Positions 26,952-35,609 of a DNA stretch of 64,000 bases are shown here, in pieces (the first letter of the stretch is position 1; the number at the start of each line of letters is the position of its first letter). The notes below the pieces were generated by a model. The model was not told the DNA's origin. It saw only the letters and a program-made list of their open reading frames with translations, and made no database searches. Source of the stretch: an uncultured Coprococcus sp. (GTDB lineage: Bacteria > Bacillota > Clostridia > Lachnospirales > Lachnospiraceae); assembly GCA_947626675.1 (NCBI GenBank), contig CANQTC010000003.1, positions 124,001 to 188,000 on the forward strand, written 5' to 3'. The position numbers and the translations under genes are program-made.

Positions 26952-27512
26952 TTGAAACTAAATCATATAAAAGAAGAAACAAAAGAAGTTATGCTTGAGG
27001 TTTTGAAACTTTCAAGGATTAAGGACGGCGGGTTGCTTGTTTTAGGATGTTCCTCAAGTGCAGTTTTAGGCGAGCATCTGGGAACACATTCAAGCTTTGA
27101 GATTGCAGAAGCCGTTTATTCAGGTGTTAAAGAAAGCCTGAAGGATAGAGATATTTCACTTGCCGTTCAGTGCTGCGAGCATTTAAACAGAGCAATTGTA
27201 ATAGAAAAAGAGGATGCGGATAAATATGGATTTGAAGAAGTCAATGTTGTGCCGCAGCTTAAGGCAGGTGGTTCTTTTGCTACAACCTATTATAGAGACT
27301 GTAAGAATCCGGTTGTTGTAGAAAATATAAAGGCGATGGCAGACGCAGGCGTGGATATAGGCGGTGTGCTGATTGGCATGCATGTAAAGCCTGTTGTCGT
27401 TCCGCTCCATTTAGATAAAAACAGGATTGGAGAAGGGGTTGTTATAGCCGCCAGACGAAGAGCGAAGTATGTAGGCGGAGAACGTGCAGCGTATAATCCT
27501 GATTTGGAATAA
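26952..27512 (+). CDS. ywlG: YwlG/UPF0340 family protein (TIGR01440)
   Basis: 186 aa. Conserved segments VLGCSSSAVLGEHLGTHSS, CCEHLNRA and IGGVLIGMHVKPVVVP are typical of the UPF0340 family found in Firmicutes; the biochemical role is not established. The start codon is TTG at 26952, placed 8 nt after GGAGGG, with no competing ATG. In Bacillus subtilis ywlG lies near glyA and upp; here it stands before clpX with a separate promoter. Confidence 0.88.
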   Translation: MKLNHIKEETKEVMLEVLKLSRIKDGGLLVLGCSSSAVLGEHLGTHSSFEIAEAVYSGVKESLKDRDISLAVQCCEHLNRAIVIEKEDADKYGFEEVNVVPQLKAGGSFATTYYRDCKNPVVVENIKAMADAGVDIGGVLIGMHVKPVVVPLHLDKNRIGEGVVIAARRRAKYVGGERAAYNPDLE

Positions 27513-27597
27513 GAAAAATAAGGTAGTAGTATTTTGACATCATTATGTGTTATACTGTGGGAAGAAATAAAAAGTGATATACATATGGAGGTAATTT

Positions 27598-29022
27598 ATG
27601 TCTGATATAATAGACAATGTAGAAGATAAAGACGAAGACAAGGATGATTATGAAAAATACTGTTATTTATGCAGAAGACCTGAAAGCATTACCGGCAAGC
27701 TTGTCAGTATGCCGGGGGGCATCAGTGTATGTCCGGACTGTATGCAGAAGACTTTTGACAGCTTTAACAATTCAGGAATGGGCGGGATGCAGTTTGTTGA
27801 TCTTTCCAATATACCATTTGGGAATATTGATATGTCTAAATTTGCAGCACAAAATGATATTCCAAAATCACAGAAGGTAAAAAAGAAAGCGGCAAAACCC
27901 AAAAAGGAAGAACCGGAGCTTTCGTTAAGTACGATTCCGGCACCGCATAAGATAAAAGCGATGCTTGATGAATACGTTATAGGGCAGGAATATGCAAAAA
28001 AGGTTATGGCAGTAGCCGTTTATAATCACTATAAGAGAGTGTTGACGGATACGATGGATGATATCGAGATAGAAAAGTCGAATATGCTTATGGTAGGCCC
28101 TACAGGATGCGGAAAAACCTATCTTGTTAAAACCATTGCAAAGCTTCTGAATGTTCCGCTTGCGATAACAGACGCGACTACACTTACAGAAGCCGGCTAT
28201 ATCGGAGATGATGTAGAAAGCGTTCTTTCAAAGCTTCTGGCAGTAGCCGGAAATGATGTGGAGAAGGCAGAACGCGGTATTGTCTTTATTGATGAGATTG
28301 ATAAGATTGCTAAGAAACAAAGCTCGAACAGCAGGGATGTCAGTGGGGAATCTGTCCAGCAGGGATTGCTGAAGCTGCTTGAGGGTGCGGAAGTAGAAGT
28401 GCCTGTAGGCTCGGGAAGTAAGAATGCGATGGTTCCGCTTACGACCATCAATACAAGAAATATATTGTTTATATGCGGCGGTGCATTTCCGGATATTGAA
28501 AATATTATCAAAGCAAGAATTAATAAGCAGGCTTCTATCGGCTTCAGAGCAGATTTAAAAGATAAATATGATGATGAACCGAATCTGCTTCGTGAGCTGA
28601 CAAATGATGATTTGAGAGAATTTGGTATGATACCTGAATTTTTAGGAAGATTACCGGTACTTTTTACACTGGATGCACTTGATAAAGATATGTATATCAA
28701 AATTTTAAAAGAACCGAAAAATGCAATCCTAAAGCAGTATAAGAAACTGCTTGCCCTGGATGAGGTGGACCTCAGATTTGATGATACTGCATATGAGGCA
28801 ATTGCAGAAGAGGCATCAAAGAAAAAAACAGGCGCAAGAGCATTAAGGGCAATCATTGAGAAGTTTATGCTTGATATTATGTATCAGATACCAAGAGATG
28901 ACAGTATCGGCAGAGTAACCATAACCGGAGATTATATAAAAGGAAAGGGCAGTCCGATTATAGAACTTCGCGGAGTCGGCGCGCTTGAAGCAAGTGCTAC
29001 AGAAGTAATTGAAAAAAATTAA
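27598..29022 (+). CDS. clpX: Divergent ClpX-type AAA+ unfoldase
   Basis: 474 aa. The N-terminal zinc finger has Cys22, Cys25, Cys45 and Cys48; Walker A GPTGCGKT 167-174; pore loop GYIG 200-203 (GYVG in most ClpX); Walker B VFIDEID 229-235; the ClpP-docking IGF at 314-316 is kept. The pore-entrance RKH loop is replaced by GSGSKNAMVP (271-280). Residues 50-120 form an extra Lys/Pro-rich linker. There is no clpP or tig nearby. It may be a second, specialised ClpX paralogue. ATGGAGGT precedes the start. Confidence 0.88.
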   Translation: MSDIIDNVEDKDEDKDDYEKYCYLCRRPESITGKLVSMPGGISVCPDCMQKTFDSFNNSGMGGMQFVDLSNIPFGNIDMSKFAAQNDIPKSQKVKKKAAKPKKEEPELSLSTIPAPHKIKAMLDEYVIGQEYAKKVMAVAVYNHYKRVLTDTMDDIEIEKSNMLMVGPTGCGKTYLVKTIAKLLNVPLAITDATTLTEAGYIGDDVESVLSKLLAVAGNDVEKAERGIVFIDEIDKIAKKQSSNSRDVSGESVQQGLLKLLEGAEVEVPVGSGSKNAMVPLTTINTRNILFICGGAFPDIENIIKARINKQASIGFRADLKDKYDDEPNLLRELTNDDLREFGMIPEFLGRLPVLFTLDALDKDMYIKILKEPKNAILKQYKKLLALDEVDLRFDDTAYEAIAEEASKKKTGARALRAIIEKFMLDIMYQIPRDDSIGRVTITGDYIKGKGSPIIELRGVGALEASATEVIEKN

Positions 29023-29039
29023 TGTGACGCAATTTCTAC

Positions 29040-29068
29040 TTGATAAAAAATTATCATTATGATAAACT
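29040..29068 (+). promoter_or_regulatory. Probable promoter of the mntP leader
   Basis: TTGATA (29040-29045), 17 bp, TAAACT (29063-29068). It would start transcription near 29075, at the first riboswitch helix. Confidence 0.5.
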
Positions 29069-29072
29069 AAGG

Positions 29073-29206
29073 AAAGTTTCTTAAGGGAGTAGTCAACATA
29101 CGTTTGTATGTTGTAATATCAACATAATGATGCATATGCATCTGGTATTACTGTAGATGATGAGACTTTTGGACAGTATTCATACTGTCTTAAAGTCTCT
29201 TTTTTT
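29073..29206 (+). promoter_or_regulatory. yybP-ykoY manganese riboswitch with terminator
   Basis: The conserved GGGAGTAG block (29085-29092) is followed by a CAACATAC hairpin, and the second core GATGAGACTTTTGG lies at 29158-29172. The 5' strand AAAGTTTCTT (29073-29082) can pair with GAGACTTTT (29162-29170) to form P1. The same GAGACTTT pairs with AAAGTCTC (29192-29199), around an inner GACAGTAT/ATACTGTC stem, to make a terminator with seven Ts. The two pairings exclude each other, so metal binding should favour read-through into mntP. Confidence 0.88.
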
Positions 29207-29240
29207 GAGTTCAGATTTTTGATGTAAGGGAGATTTTTTT

Positions 29241-29798
29241 ATGAGTATTGCAGAGCTTTTTATTTTGGCGGTTGGTTTATCTATGGATGCATTTGCAGTA
29301 TCCGTATGTAAAGGGTTGTCGTTAGGAAAGATAAAATTGAAACATATGCTGACAGCAGGCTTATGGTTTGGTAGTTTTCAGGCGCTTATGCCGATGGCGG
29401 GATACTTTCTGGGAACTTTTTTTGCAGAGCTTGTAGTAAAATATTCTCATTGGATTGCATTTATACTGCTTTTATTAATCGGTGGTAATATGATAAAGGA
29501 GTCGTTTAGCAAATCAGAAGAAGTGAGCGGGAGTATGTCGGTTAAAGTGATGCTGATGCTTGCTGTTGCAACCAGTATTGATGCGCTTGCAGTAGGCGTT
29601 TCTTTTGCATTTCTTAAAGTAAATATCATGTGGGCTGTATTGTTTATCGGTGGTATCACTTTTCTTGTTTCGGCTGCCGGAATAAAGGCAGGAAGTATAT
29701 TCGGCTCAAAGTATAAGTCGAAGGCAGAACTTACAGGCGGGATTATTTTGATACTAATTGGGATAAAAATAGTATTGGACGGACTTGGAATTTTATGA
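29241..29798 (+). CDS. mntP: Manganese efflux pump MntP
   Basis: 185 aa with six hydrophobic helices in two homologous halves. Each half carries an acidic membrane motif: LSMDAFAVSVCKG near residue 14 and TSIDALAVGVSF near residue 112. These are MntP (DUF204) signatures. It exports Mn(II) and protects against overload. The Mn riboswitch directly upstream supports the assignment. Confidence 0.95.
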   Translation: MSIAELFILAVGLSMDAFAVSVCKGLSLGKIKLKHMLTAGLWFGSFQALMPMAGYFLGTFFAELVVKYSHWIAFILLLLIGGNMIKESFSKSEEVSGSMSVKVMLMLAVATSIDALAVGVSFAFLKVNIMWAVLFIGGITFLVSAAGIKAGSIFGSKYKSKAELTGGIILILIGIKIVLDGLGIL

Positions 29799-29830
29799 AT
29801 AGTTAATATTTGAAAAGCTTGATATAAGGT

Positions 29831-29851
29831 AAAAAAGCTGATATGCTTTTT
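29831..29851 (+). terminator. Weak terminator after mntP
   Basis: AAAAAGC and GCTTTTT form a 7-bp stem with a TGATAT loop between mntP and the DUF885 gene. It has few G/C pairs. Confidence 0.4.
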
Positions 29852-29882
29852 GAAAAGCAAAAAAATAAGAGAGGAATAAAGA

Positions 29883-31721
29883 ATGTTTAAAATGAATTTA
29901 AAGGCGAAATGTAAGAAATTAGTTGCTGCTGTGACATGTACAGCGATGTTGTTTTCATTTACGGCATGCAGCTCACATCTGTTTGGCGGCGGAGATGCGG
30001 ATTCTTCTGACAAATATACGGATGTACAGAAGAAGTTTGAAGAATATCTGGATGCTTACTATAAAGATTGTGTTACAGATGATACCCTGTCGTATAATTA
30101 TTCGATAAAGGATGGGGCTTCAATGGGGGTTGAAGAACCGGAAGTTTCCCTTGGCGATTTTGATATGTCAGATGAGGGAATTGCAGAAGATAAAGCCGAA
30201 TTTGATAAATTCTTTAATGACCTGAAAGCATTTGATAAAAAGAAACTGACAGAAAACCAGCAGCTTACTTATGATGTGCTGTATGAGTATTTTGAAACGG
30301 AGGAATTGTCCTACCAGAATATCTATCTGTATGAGCCGTTTTCGCCGATGAGGGGTGTGCAGGCAAATCTGTCGACAAATTTTACGGATTACAGATTTGA
30401 TGATAAGGGAGATGTAGAACGATATATCCAGCTCATTAATATGACAAGGGACTATTTTGGAAAATGTATTGAATTTGAAAAAACAAAATCTGAAAAAGGA
30501 TATTTTATGAGCGATGCTGTTTGCGATAAAGTAATAGAGCAGTGTAATGATTTTATAAAGGATAAAGAAAATCATTTTATGATTTCTGTGTTTGATGCAA
30601 ATATTGATAAACTTGAATTTCTTACAGAGGATGAAAAGGAAACATTTAAGAAACAAAACAAAGAAGCTGTTCTGAATAACCTGATACCGGCATATGAGGA
30701 TACAAAGAAATGCATGGAGTCACTGAAAGGAACCGGAAAAAATGCAGAAGGCGTATGTAAGTATGAGGGCGGAAAAGATTATTATTCATATTTGTTAAAA
30801 CATTATGCAGGAACTTCAAAGACGCCTGAAGAAGTAATTAAGATGCTTGAAACAGAATACCAGTCATTGATGACGGAGATGTATATGGCGCTGATGGAGG
30901 ATATGGATGCATATGAGTATTTTTCATCAAATTATGACAGTTTATTTGCAGCAGCAGATAGTATGTCAGCAACAGAAGTGATAGATAAGCTGATGGAGGT
31001 AGCGACAGAGCATTATCCTGCTTTTGAAAAGATACAGTATAAAGCGGATTATCTGGATAAGAGCCTTGAAACGATTATGGATAATACGCTGGCTTATTAT
31101 ATGTCGCCGGCATATGATGACCAGAATAATAATCTGATTCGTGTCAATGGACTTCATCCGGATGGCATGTGGACAACACTTGCACACGAAGGATATCCGG
31201 GACATATGCTTCAGAATGCATATTTTATGTCTACGAACCCTGAGCCGGTAAGAACATTACACAACTTTCTGGGATATATGGAAGGCTGGGCGATGTATGC
31301 ATGTTATGATGCTGTAGACTATTATGAATTTGATGAGGATGCTAAGCCATATGCAAAGACATTATCTACGGTATATAGAATTAACGATGAAATCAGTTAT
31401 CTTGTAATGGGAAGAATCGACCTCGGTATTAATTACGAAGGATGGTCACTTCAGGATACAAGTGATTATATGAACGAGAATGGCTTTAACGGAGAAGCTG
31501 CGGAAGAATTATACTACACAATGGTTGGTGACCCGGCAGTATACCAGAGTTATTCAACGGGTTATTATGAGCTTAAAGAGCTTCACGATTATGCAGAGAA
31601 GAAGCTTGGCGCGAACTTTGATGTAAAAGAATTTAATACTGTTATACTTAAGACAGGACCATGTCAATACGATATATTGAAAGAACAGATAGATAAATAT
31701 ATAGACGATGCATCAAAATAA
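29883..31721 (+). CDS. DUF885-family lipoprotein (putative metallopeptidase)
   Basis: 612 aa. Signal peptide with lipobox FTAC (Cys near residue 29), then a mostly helical catalytic domain. TLAHEGYPGHMLQNAYF (near residue 435) is the HExxxGH-like zinc site of the DUF885 family; GYMEGWAMYACYD and the C-terminal GYYELKELHDYA segments also fit. Relatives are predicted zinc carboxy- or dipeptidases. It would work on peptides at the outer face of the membrane. AGAGGAA precedes the ATG; the gene ends in its own terminator. Confidence 0.88.
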   Translation: MFKMNLKAKCKKLVAAVTCTAMLFSFTACSSHLFGGGDADSSDKYTDVQKKFEEYLDAYYKDCVTDDTLSYNYSIKDGASMGVEEPEVSLGDFDMSDEGIAEDKAEFDKFFNDLKAFDKKKLTENQQLTYDVLYEYFETEELSYQNIYLYEPFSPMRGVQANLSTNFTDYRFDDKGDVERYIQLINMTRDYFGKCIEFEKTKSEKGYFMSDAVCDKVIEQCNDFIKDKENHFMISVFDANIDKLEFLTEDEKETFKKQNKEAVLNNLIPAYEDTKKCMESLKGTGKNAEGVCKYEGGKDYYSYLLKHYAGTSKTPEEVIKMLETEYQSLMTEMYMALMEDMDAYEYFSSNYDSLFAAADSMSATEVIDKLMEVATEHYPAFEKIQYKADYLDKSLETIMDNTLAYYMSPAYDDQNNNLIRVNGLHPDGMWTTLAHEGYPGHMLQNAYFMSTNPEPVRTLHNFLGYMEGWAMYACYDAVDYYEFDEDAKPYAKTLSTVYRINDEISYLVMGRIDLGINYEGWSLQDTSDYMNENGFNGEAAEELYYTMVGDPAVYQSYSTGYYELKELHDYAEKKLGANFDVKEFNTVILKTGPCQYDILKEQIDKYIDDASK

Positions 31722-31752
31722 TCATTTGTAATGATTGATTGGATTTGTACAA

Positions 31753-31792
31753 ACGGGAGGAATGTGATAAAAACATGCCTCCCGTATTTTTT
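31753..31792 (+). terminator. Terminator of the DUF885 gene
   Basis: ACGGGAGG (31753-31760) pairs with CCTCCCGT (31778-31785), with a small inner ATG/CAT helix, followed by ATTTTTT. It overlaps the first codons of the longest S8 protease frame, which therefore cannot begin at 31731. Confidence 0.88.
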
Positions 31793-31819
31793 GCGAAAAT
31801 ATCAAAATATTTTGGAATG

Positions 31820-31847
31820 TTGCCATGTCATACTGCATATATATTAT
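31820..31847 (+). promoter_or_regulatory. Probable promoter of the S8 protease gene
   Basis: TTGCCA (31820-31825), 16 bp, TATTAT (31842-31847). It predicts a start near 31854, only about 20 nt before the ATG at 31875. Confidence 0.5.
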
Positions 31848-31874
31848 GGATGCCTGACTGATTGTGAAACTGAT

Positions 31875-33566
31875 ATGGATTGTTCAGAGGTTATAACAAG
31901 CGAAGAATATGTAGATTATATAGTAGAATACAACGGAGACATCAATTCCCTCAGAGAATATTATGCGGATAATTGCCTTAATTTTATCAATACAAGATAT
32001 GCCATCGCATACAGAAGAAAGCCTGATGATTATATGGAGATTTTTTCCAGGCTGGCGTATAATTTATTCCCTAAACTATATGGACTGATGGATACAAGCA
32101 GTATGGAAACGACAGGTGTTATCAATGTACAAAGGGAAAATATTCTTGGACTTACAGGAAGGAATACAATTATCGGTATTGTTGATACCGGTATTGATAT
32201 AAGCAGTAGTCTGTTTAGAACAAGTACGGGGGAAACAAGAATACTTGCGGCATGGGACCAGTCGGCAGAGTATACTGGTACGGCCAGATACAACTATGGG
32301 AGGGAGTATAGTAAGGAGGAGATACAGGCTGCCATAGAAAATGGAGAACGGATACTTCGGGATAATACGGGACATGGGACATTTCTGACAGGGATTGCGG
32401 CAGGTGGCAGAAGTGATGAATTTACAGGGGCTGCACCTGAGGCGGCGCTTGTTGTCGTGAAACTGAAAGAGGCAAAACAGAATATCAGAAGCCTATATGG
32501 AGTTCCGAACGATGTGGAAGCCTATGCAGAAAATGATATCATGTTAGGAATAGCTTATATCATGCAGATTGTATATCAATATAAAGCGCAGGTTTCAATT
32601 CTGATAGGACTGGGAACCAATAGCGGAAGCCATTCCAGTTCAAGTGCGCTGGAATCTTATATCAATACACTTGGCATCCTGCCTGGTATAGCGATTTCTG
32701 TAGGAGCAGGAAATGAAGGTGTAGCGGGACATCATTTCGCCGGATTGGTGGAGGAAAATGAAAGCTATGATATTATTGAAATTAATGTAAGTAATAATGA
32801 TAGTTTTACGCTGGAGATATGGGGGCAGGTGCCTAATATATATTCTGTTGCAATTGAGATTCCGGGTGGAGAATACATAGAGAGAATACCGCCGCGTTTT
32901 GACAGAAGTGAAAGGATAAGGCCTATCTTTGGCGGAGGTGAAATCTATGTGGATTATTTTCTTGTTGAAGACAGTTCGGGACAGGAGCTTATCATGATGC
33001 GTTTTTTTGCGCCCGCGAACGGACTTTGGCGTATAAGAGTATATTCGGTGGGAGATACGGAAAAACGATATGATGCATGGCTTCCAATAACGGACTTTTT
33101 ATCATATGAAACGCGTTTTGTAAGACCTTCGCCTGATATGACGCTGACAAATCCGGCTACCGCTGAGACCGTAATATGTGTAGGCGCATATAATCATGTA
33201 AATGGAGGAATTTATCTTGAAAGTAGCAGAGGATATACAATGGATAACAGGATAAAGCCTGATTTGGTTGCTCCTGGTGTCGATGTGTATGGCCCGGGCA
33301 GATTCAATGATTTTATCAGGACGAGTGGAACATCTGTTGCGGCGGCACATGCTGCAGGCTGTGCTTCATTGATGCTGCAATGGGCAAGAGAAAGAGGTGT
33401 TCAGAATTATATCAATGGAAATCAAATCAGACGTTATCTTATCAGGGGAGCAGACAGACCGGGTATTGTGAATGGATTATTAGATGTAAAGGCATATCCG
33501 AACAGAGAATGGGGCTGGGGGATTCTTGATATCTATGAAACATTTAATATATTCAGGAATGTCTGA
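31875..33566 (+). CDS. S8 family (subtilisin-like) serine peptidase
   Basis: 563 aa. The catalytic triad is Asp104 (GIVDTGID), His167 (GHGTFLTG) and Ser487 (GTSVAAAHAAG). A beta-rich insertion of about 180 residues lies between His and Ser. There is no signal peptide; the MDCSEVITSEEYVDYI opening resembles the prodomain of the Csp-like clostridial S8 group. I choose ATG 31875 because the longer frame runs through the DUF885 terminator. No good ribosome site is visible, so the exact start is uncertain. Confidence 0.85.
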   Translation: MDCSEVITSEEYVDYIVEYNGDINSLREYYADNCLNFINTRYAIAYRRKPDDYMEIFSRLAYNLFPKLYGLMDTSSMETTGVINVQRENILGLTGRNTIIGIVDTGIDISSSLFRTSTGETRILAAWDQSAEYTGTARYNYGREYSKEEIQAAIENGERILRDNTGHGTFLTGIAAGGRSDEFTGAAPEAALVVVKLKEAKQNIRSLYGVPNDVEAYAENDIMLGIAYIMQIVYQYKAQVSILIGLGTNSGSHSSSSALESYINTLGILPGIAISVGAGNEGVAGHHFAGLVEENESYDIIEINVSNNDSFTLEIWGQVPNIYSVAIEIPGGEYIERIPPRFDRSERIRPIFGGGEIYVDYFLVEDSSGQELIMMRFFAPANGLWRIRVYSVGDTEKRYDAWLPITDFLSYETRFVRPSPDMTLTNPATAETVICVGAYNHVNGGIYLESSRGYTMDNRIKPDLVAPGVDVYGPGRFNDFIRTSGTSVAAAHAAGCASLMLQWARERGVQNYINGNQIRRYLIRGADRPGIVNGLLDVKAYPNREWGWGILDIYETFNIFRNV

Positions 33567-33607
33567 TGCGGAATGGTTATAAAAAATTTGAAAAATGTAA
33601 AAAAACT

Positions 33608-33636
33608 ATTGACAAACGATGAAGCATAGACTAAAA
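33608..33636 (+). promoter_or_regulatory. Strong promoter of the met leader
   Basis: Perfect TTGACA (33608-33613), 17 bp, TAAAAT (33631-33636). The start near 33643 gives a leader of about 235 nt before metN, holding the mini-ORF and the terminator. No SAM-I, SAM-II or T-box signature is visible in it. Confidence 0.85.
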
Positions 33637-33698
33637 TAGGCAACATAAAACACATTAGTCCTATATAATTACTAGGAAAATAGAAAGGAAAAGGCAAT

Positions 33699-33794
33699 AT
33701 GAAAGTTAAAAGTATGATGAATAATATGATATGTTTTTGTATGGCTGTATATAATCATATAGCTTATTTTCATATGTCTTGTGCGCCCAGGTAG
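33699..33794 (+). CDS. Candidate Met/Cys-rich leader peptide (31 codons)
   Basis: ATG at 33699 follows GAAAGGAAAAGG and the frame ends at TAG 33792-33794. Of 31 codons, six are Met (1, 6, 7, 10, 15, 26) and three are Cys (12, 14, 28). The stop lies 17 nt ahead of the terminator at 33812. GCTGTAT at 33744-33750 can pair with either of two ATATAGC copies (33757-33763 or 33795-33801), giving alternative folds whose choice could depend on ribosome position. The layout fits a translation-controlled attenuator for metNIQ. Expression is not proven. Confidence 0.6.
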   Translation: MKVKSMMNNMICFCMAVYNHIAYFHMSCAPR

Positions 33795-33811
33795 ATATAG
33801 CGATATTTTCA

Positions 33812-33844
33812 AACAGGTGTCATGAGTGTATGACACCTGTTTTT
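33812..33844 (+). terminator. Terminator between leader ORF and metN (candidate attenuator)
   Basis: A perfect 12-bp stem (33812-33823 with 33830-33841), a 6-nt loop and five Ts, 35 bp before the metN ATG and downstream of the promoter. As no other gene lies between promoter and terminator except the mini-ORF, it must be at least partly read through. Confidence 0.85.
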
Positions 33845-33878
33845 TAGTGTATATAGTATATGAAAGAGAGAAAAACAT

Positions 33879-34925
33879 ATGTCAGAAATTGTAATTGAGC
33901 ATGTATCAAAAGCATTTAAAACAAAAGATGGAATTGTAAATGCGTTAAATGATGTAAATATTGAAATTGATGCCGGAGATATATTTGGGATTATTGGGAT
34001 GTCGGGAGCCGGAAAAAGTACATTGGTACGATGTATGAACTTTCTTGAGACACCAACAGAAGGAAAAGTCATTGTACAGGGATTGGAACTTGGAACGCTT
34101 TCAGGAAAAAGACTTCGGAAGCAGCGGGAACAGATGGGAATGATATTCCAGCATTTTAATCTGCTTATGCAGAAAACGGTGTTGGAAAATGTATGTTTTC
34201 CGCTTTACATAAAGAAGATGTCGCGGGGGGAGGCAAGAAAGAAGGCGCTTGAATTACTTGAAATCGTTGGAATTTCAGATAAAGCGAAGGCATATCCGGC
34301 ACAGCTTTCGGGCGGGCAGAAGCAGAGAGTCGCAATCGCGAGGGCATTAGCATCTGACCCTAAAATATTATTATGTGATGAAGCAACAAGTGCACTGGAC
34401 CCGCAGACAACATCTGCCATATTGAAACTGCTGAAGGATATAAATGATAGATTTGGAATAACAATTGTTATGATAACCCATCAGATGTCGGTTGTACGGG
34501 AGATATGTAATAAAGTAGCAATTATGAAAGAGGGGCAGGTTGTGGAAAAGGGATGTACAGTGGATATATTTAATCATCCATCGTCAAAAGTTACGCGCGA
34601 ATTGCTCCACGATGATGTTGAGACCGATTCAGCTCAGATGATAGCAAGGCTGCAAAAGGAGATTCAAGGCGGTGAGAAAATCCGTATAGTATATTCTGAA
34701 AATTCCGCTTTTGAACCTGTCGTTGCGAACCTTATATTGCAGTACGGAGAGCCTGTGAATATTCTGAAGGCTGATACAAAAAACGTAGGCGGCATTGCAA
34801 AGGGGGAGATGATTTTAGAGTTTATGAAAGATTCTGAGAATGTTGAAGCAATGAAAAATCAGCTTAAGGCCAGTGGGTTGGAAATAGAAACATATAATTA
34901 CGATGCAGATAAGGAGGACAAATAG
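33879..34925 (+). CDS. metN: Methionine ABC transporter ATP-binding protein
   Basis: 348 aa. Walker A GMSGAGKST, signature LSGGQKQRVAIARAL, Walker B ILLCDEATSALD and the switch His in MITHQM. The C-terminal 90 residues (from about 255) match the NIL/ACT-like domain of MetN, which binds methionine and shuts off transport when the cell is replete. AGAGAG precedes the ATG. First structural gene of metNIQ. Confidence 0.95.
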   Translation: MSEIVIEHVSKAFKTKDGIVNALNDVNIEIDAGDIFGIIGMSGAGKSTLVRCMNFLETPTEGKVIVQGLELGTLSGKRLRKQREQMGMIFQHFNLLMQKTVLENVCFPLYIKKMSRGEARKKALELLEIVGISDKAKAYPAQLSGGQKQRVAIARALASDPKILLCDEATSALDPQTTSAILKLLKDINDRFGITIVMITHQMSVVREICNKVAIMKEGQVVEKGCTVDIFNHPSSKVTRELLHDDVETDSAQMIARLQKEIQGGEKIRIVYSENSAFEPVVANLILQYGEPVNILKADTKNVGGIAKGEMILEFMKDSENVEAMKNQLKASGLEIETYNYDADKEDK

Positions 34926-34926
34926 T

Positions 34927-35589
34927 ATGTGGACAAAAGAAGTCATCAATATGATAGAAATGGGAATATTAGAAACGGTTTATATGACGCTTGTTGCAAC
35001 ATTTGCAGGTTATATATTAGGTCTTCCGATGGGGGTTTTGCTCTGTGTATCAGATAAAGGCGGTTTAAAGCCAAATGCTGTTTTATATAAGGTGCTTGAC
35101 ATCATTGCGAATATCGTAAGAAGTGTTCCGTTTTTGATATTATTGATTTTACTGATACCATTTACAAGAGTCGTTGTGGGGAAAAGCTATGGTTCATCAG
35201 CAACCATTGTACCGCTCGTTGTTGCCGCTGTGCCTTTTATTGCGAGAATGGTGGAATCATCATTAAAAGAAGTGGATTCCGGTGTCGTTGAAGCGGCAAA
35301 ATCTATGGGGGCAGGCAACCTGCGTATTATCATTAAGGTTCTTCTTGTTGAAGCAAGAACATCATTGATAACAGGCGTAACCATAGCAATCGGAACAATT
35401 CTGGGTTATTCGGCTATGGCAGGTACCGTTGGCGGCGGCGGGCTGGGCGATATAGCAGTTCGTTATGGATACTACCGGTATCAGTCGGATATTATGATGG
35501 TTACGGTTATATTACTGATTGTTTTAGTACAGTTATTTCAATCAACAGGAATGTTGGTAGCAAATAAATTAGATAAGAGAAAAAAATAA
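34927..35589 (+). CDS. metI: Methionine ABC transporter permease
   Basis: 220 aa, five predicted transmembrane helices. The EAA-type coupling loop is EAAKSMGAGNLRIIIKVLL. The chosen ATG at 34927 follows AGGAGG and lies one base after the metN stop; the frame extends back into metN to 34903 but that start has no ribosome site. Confidence 0.94.
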   Translation: MWTKEVINMIEMGILETVYMTLVATFAGYILGLPMGVLLCVSDKGGLKPNAVLYKVLDIIANIVRSVPFLILLILLIPFTRVVVGKSYGSSATIVPLVVAAVPFIARMVESSLKEVDSGVVEAAKSMGAGNLRIIIKVLLVEARTSLITGVTIAIGTILGYSAMAGTVGGGGLGDIAVRYGYYRYQSDIMMVTVILLIVLVQLFQSTGMLVANKLDKRKK

Positions 35590-35609
35590 AAGAAAGAAGG
35601 AAAAAGGAA

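Noticed and set aside
27534..27560. TTGACA near 27534 as the clpX -35 box
   Set aside because: The nearest TATACT follows after only 11 bp, too short for a sigma-70 promoter; an extended -10 alone is possible but not secure.
28197..28856. 219-codon minus-strand frame opposite clpX
   Set aside because: It is antisense to the conserved AAA+ domain, Ser/Phe-rich, and without start signals.
31731..31874. Longer N-terminus for the S8 protease
   Set aside because: The segment contains the DUF885 terminator and the probable protease promoter, and the extra residues are Cys-rich and unlike the family.
33637..33878. SAM riboswitch or T-box in the metNIQ leader
   Set aside because: Neither the SAM-I core blocks nor the T-box GGGTGGNACCGCG-type sequence is present.
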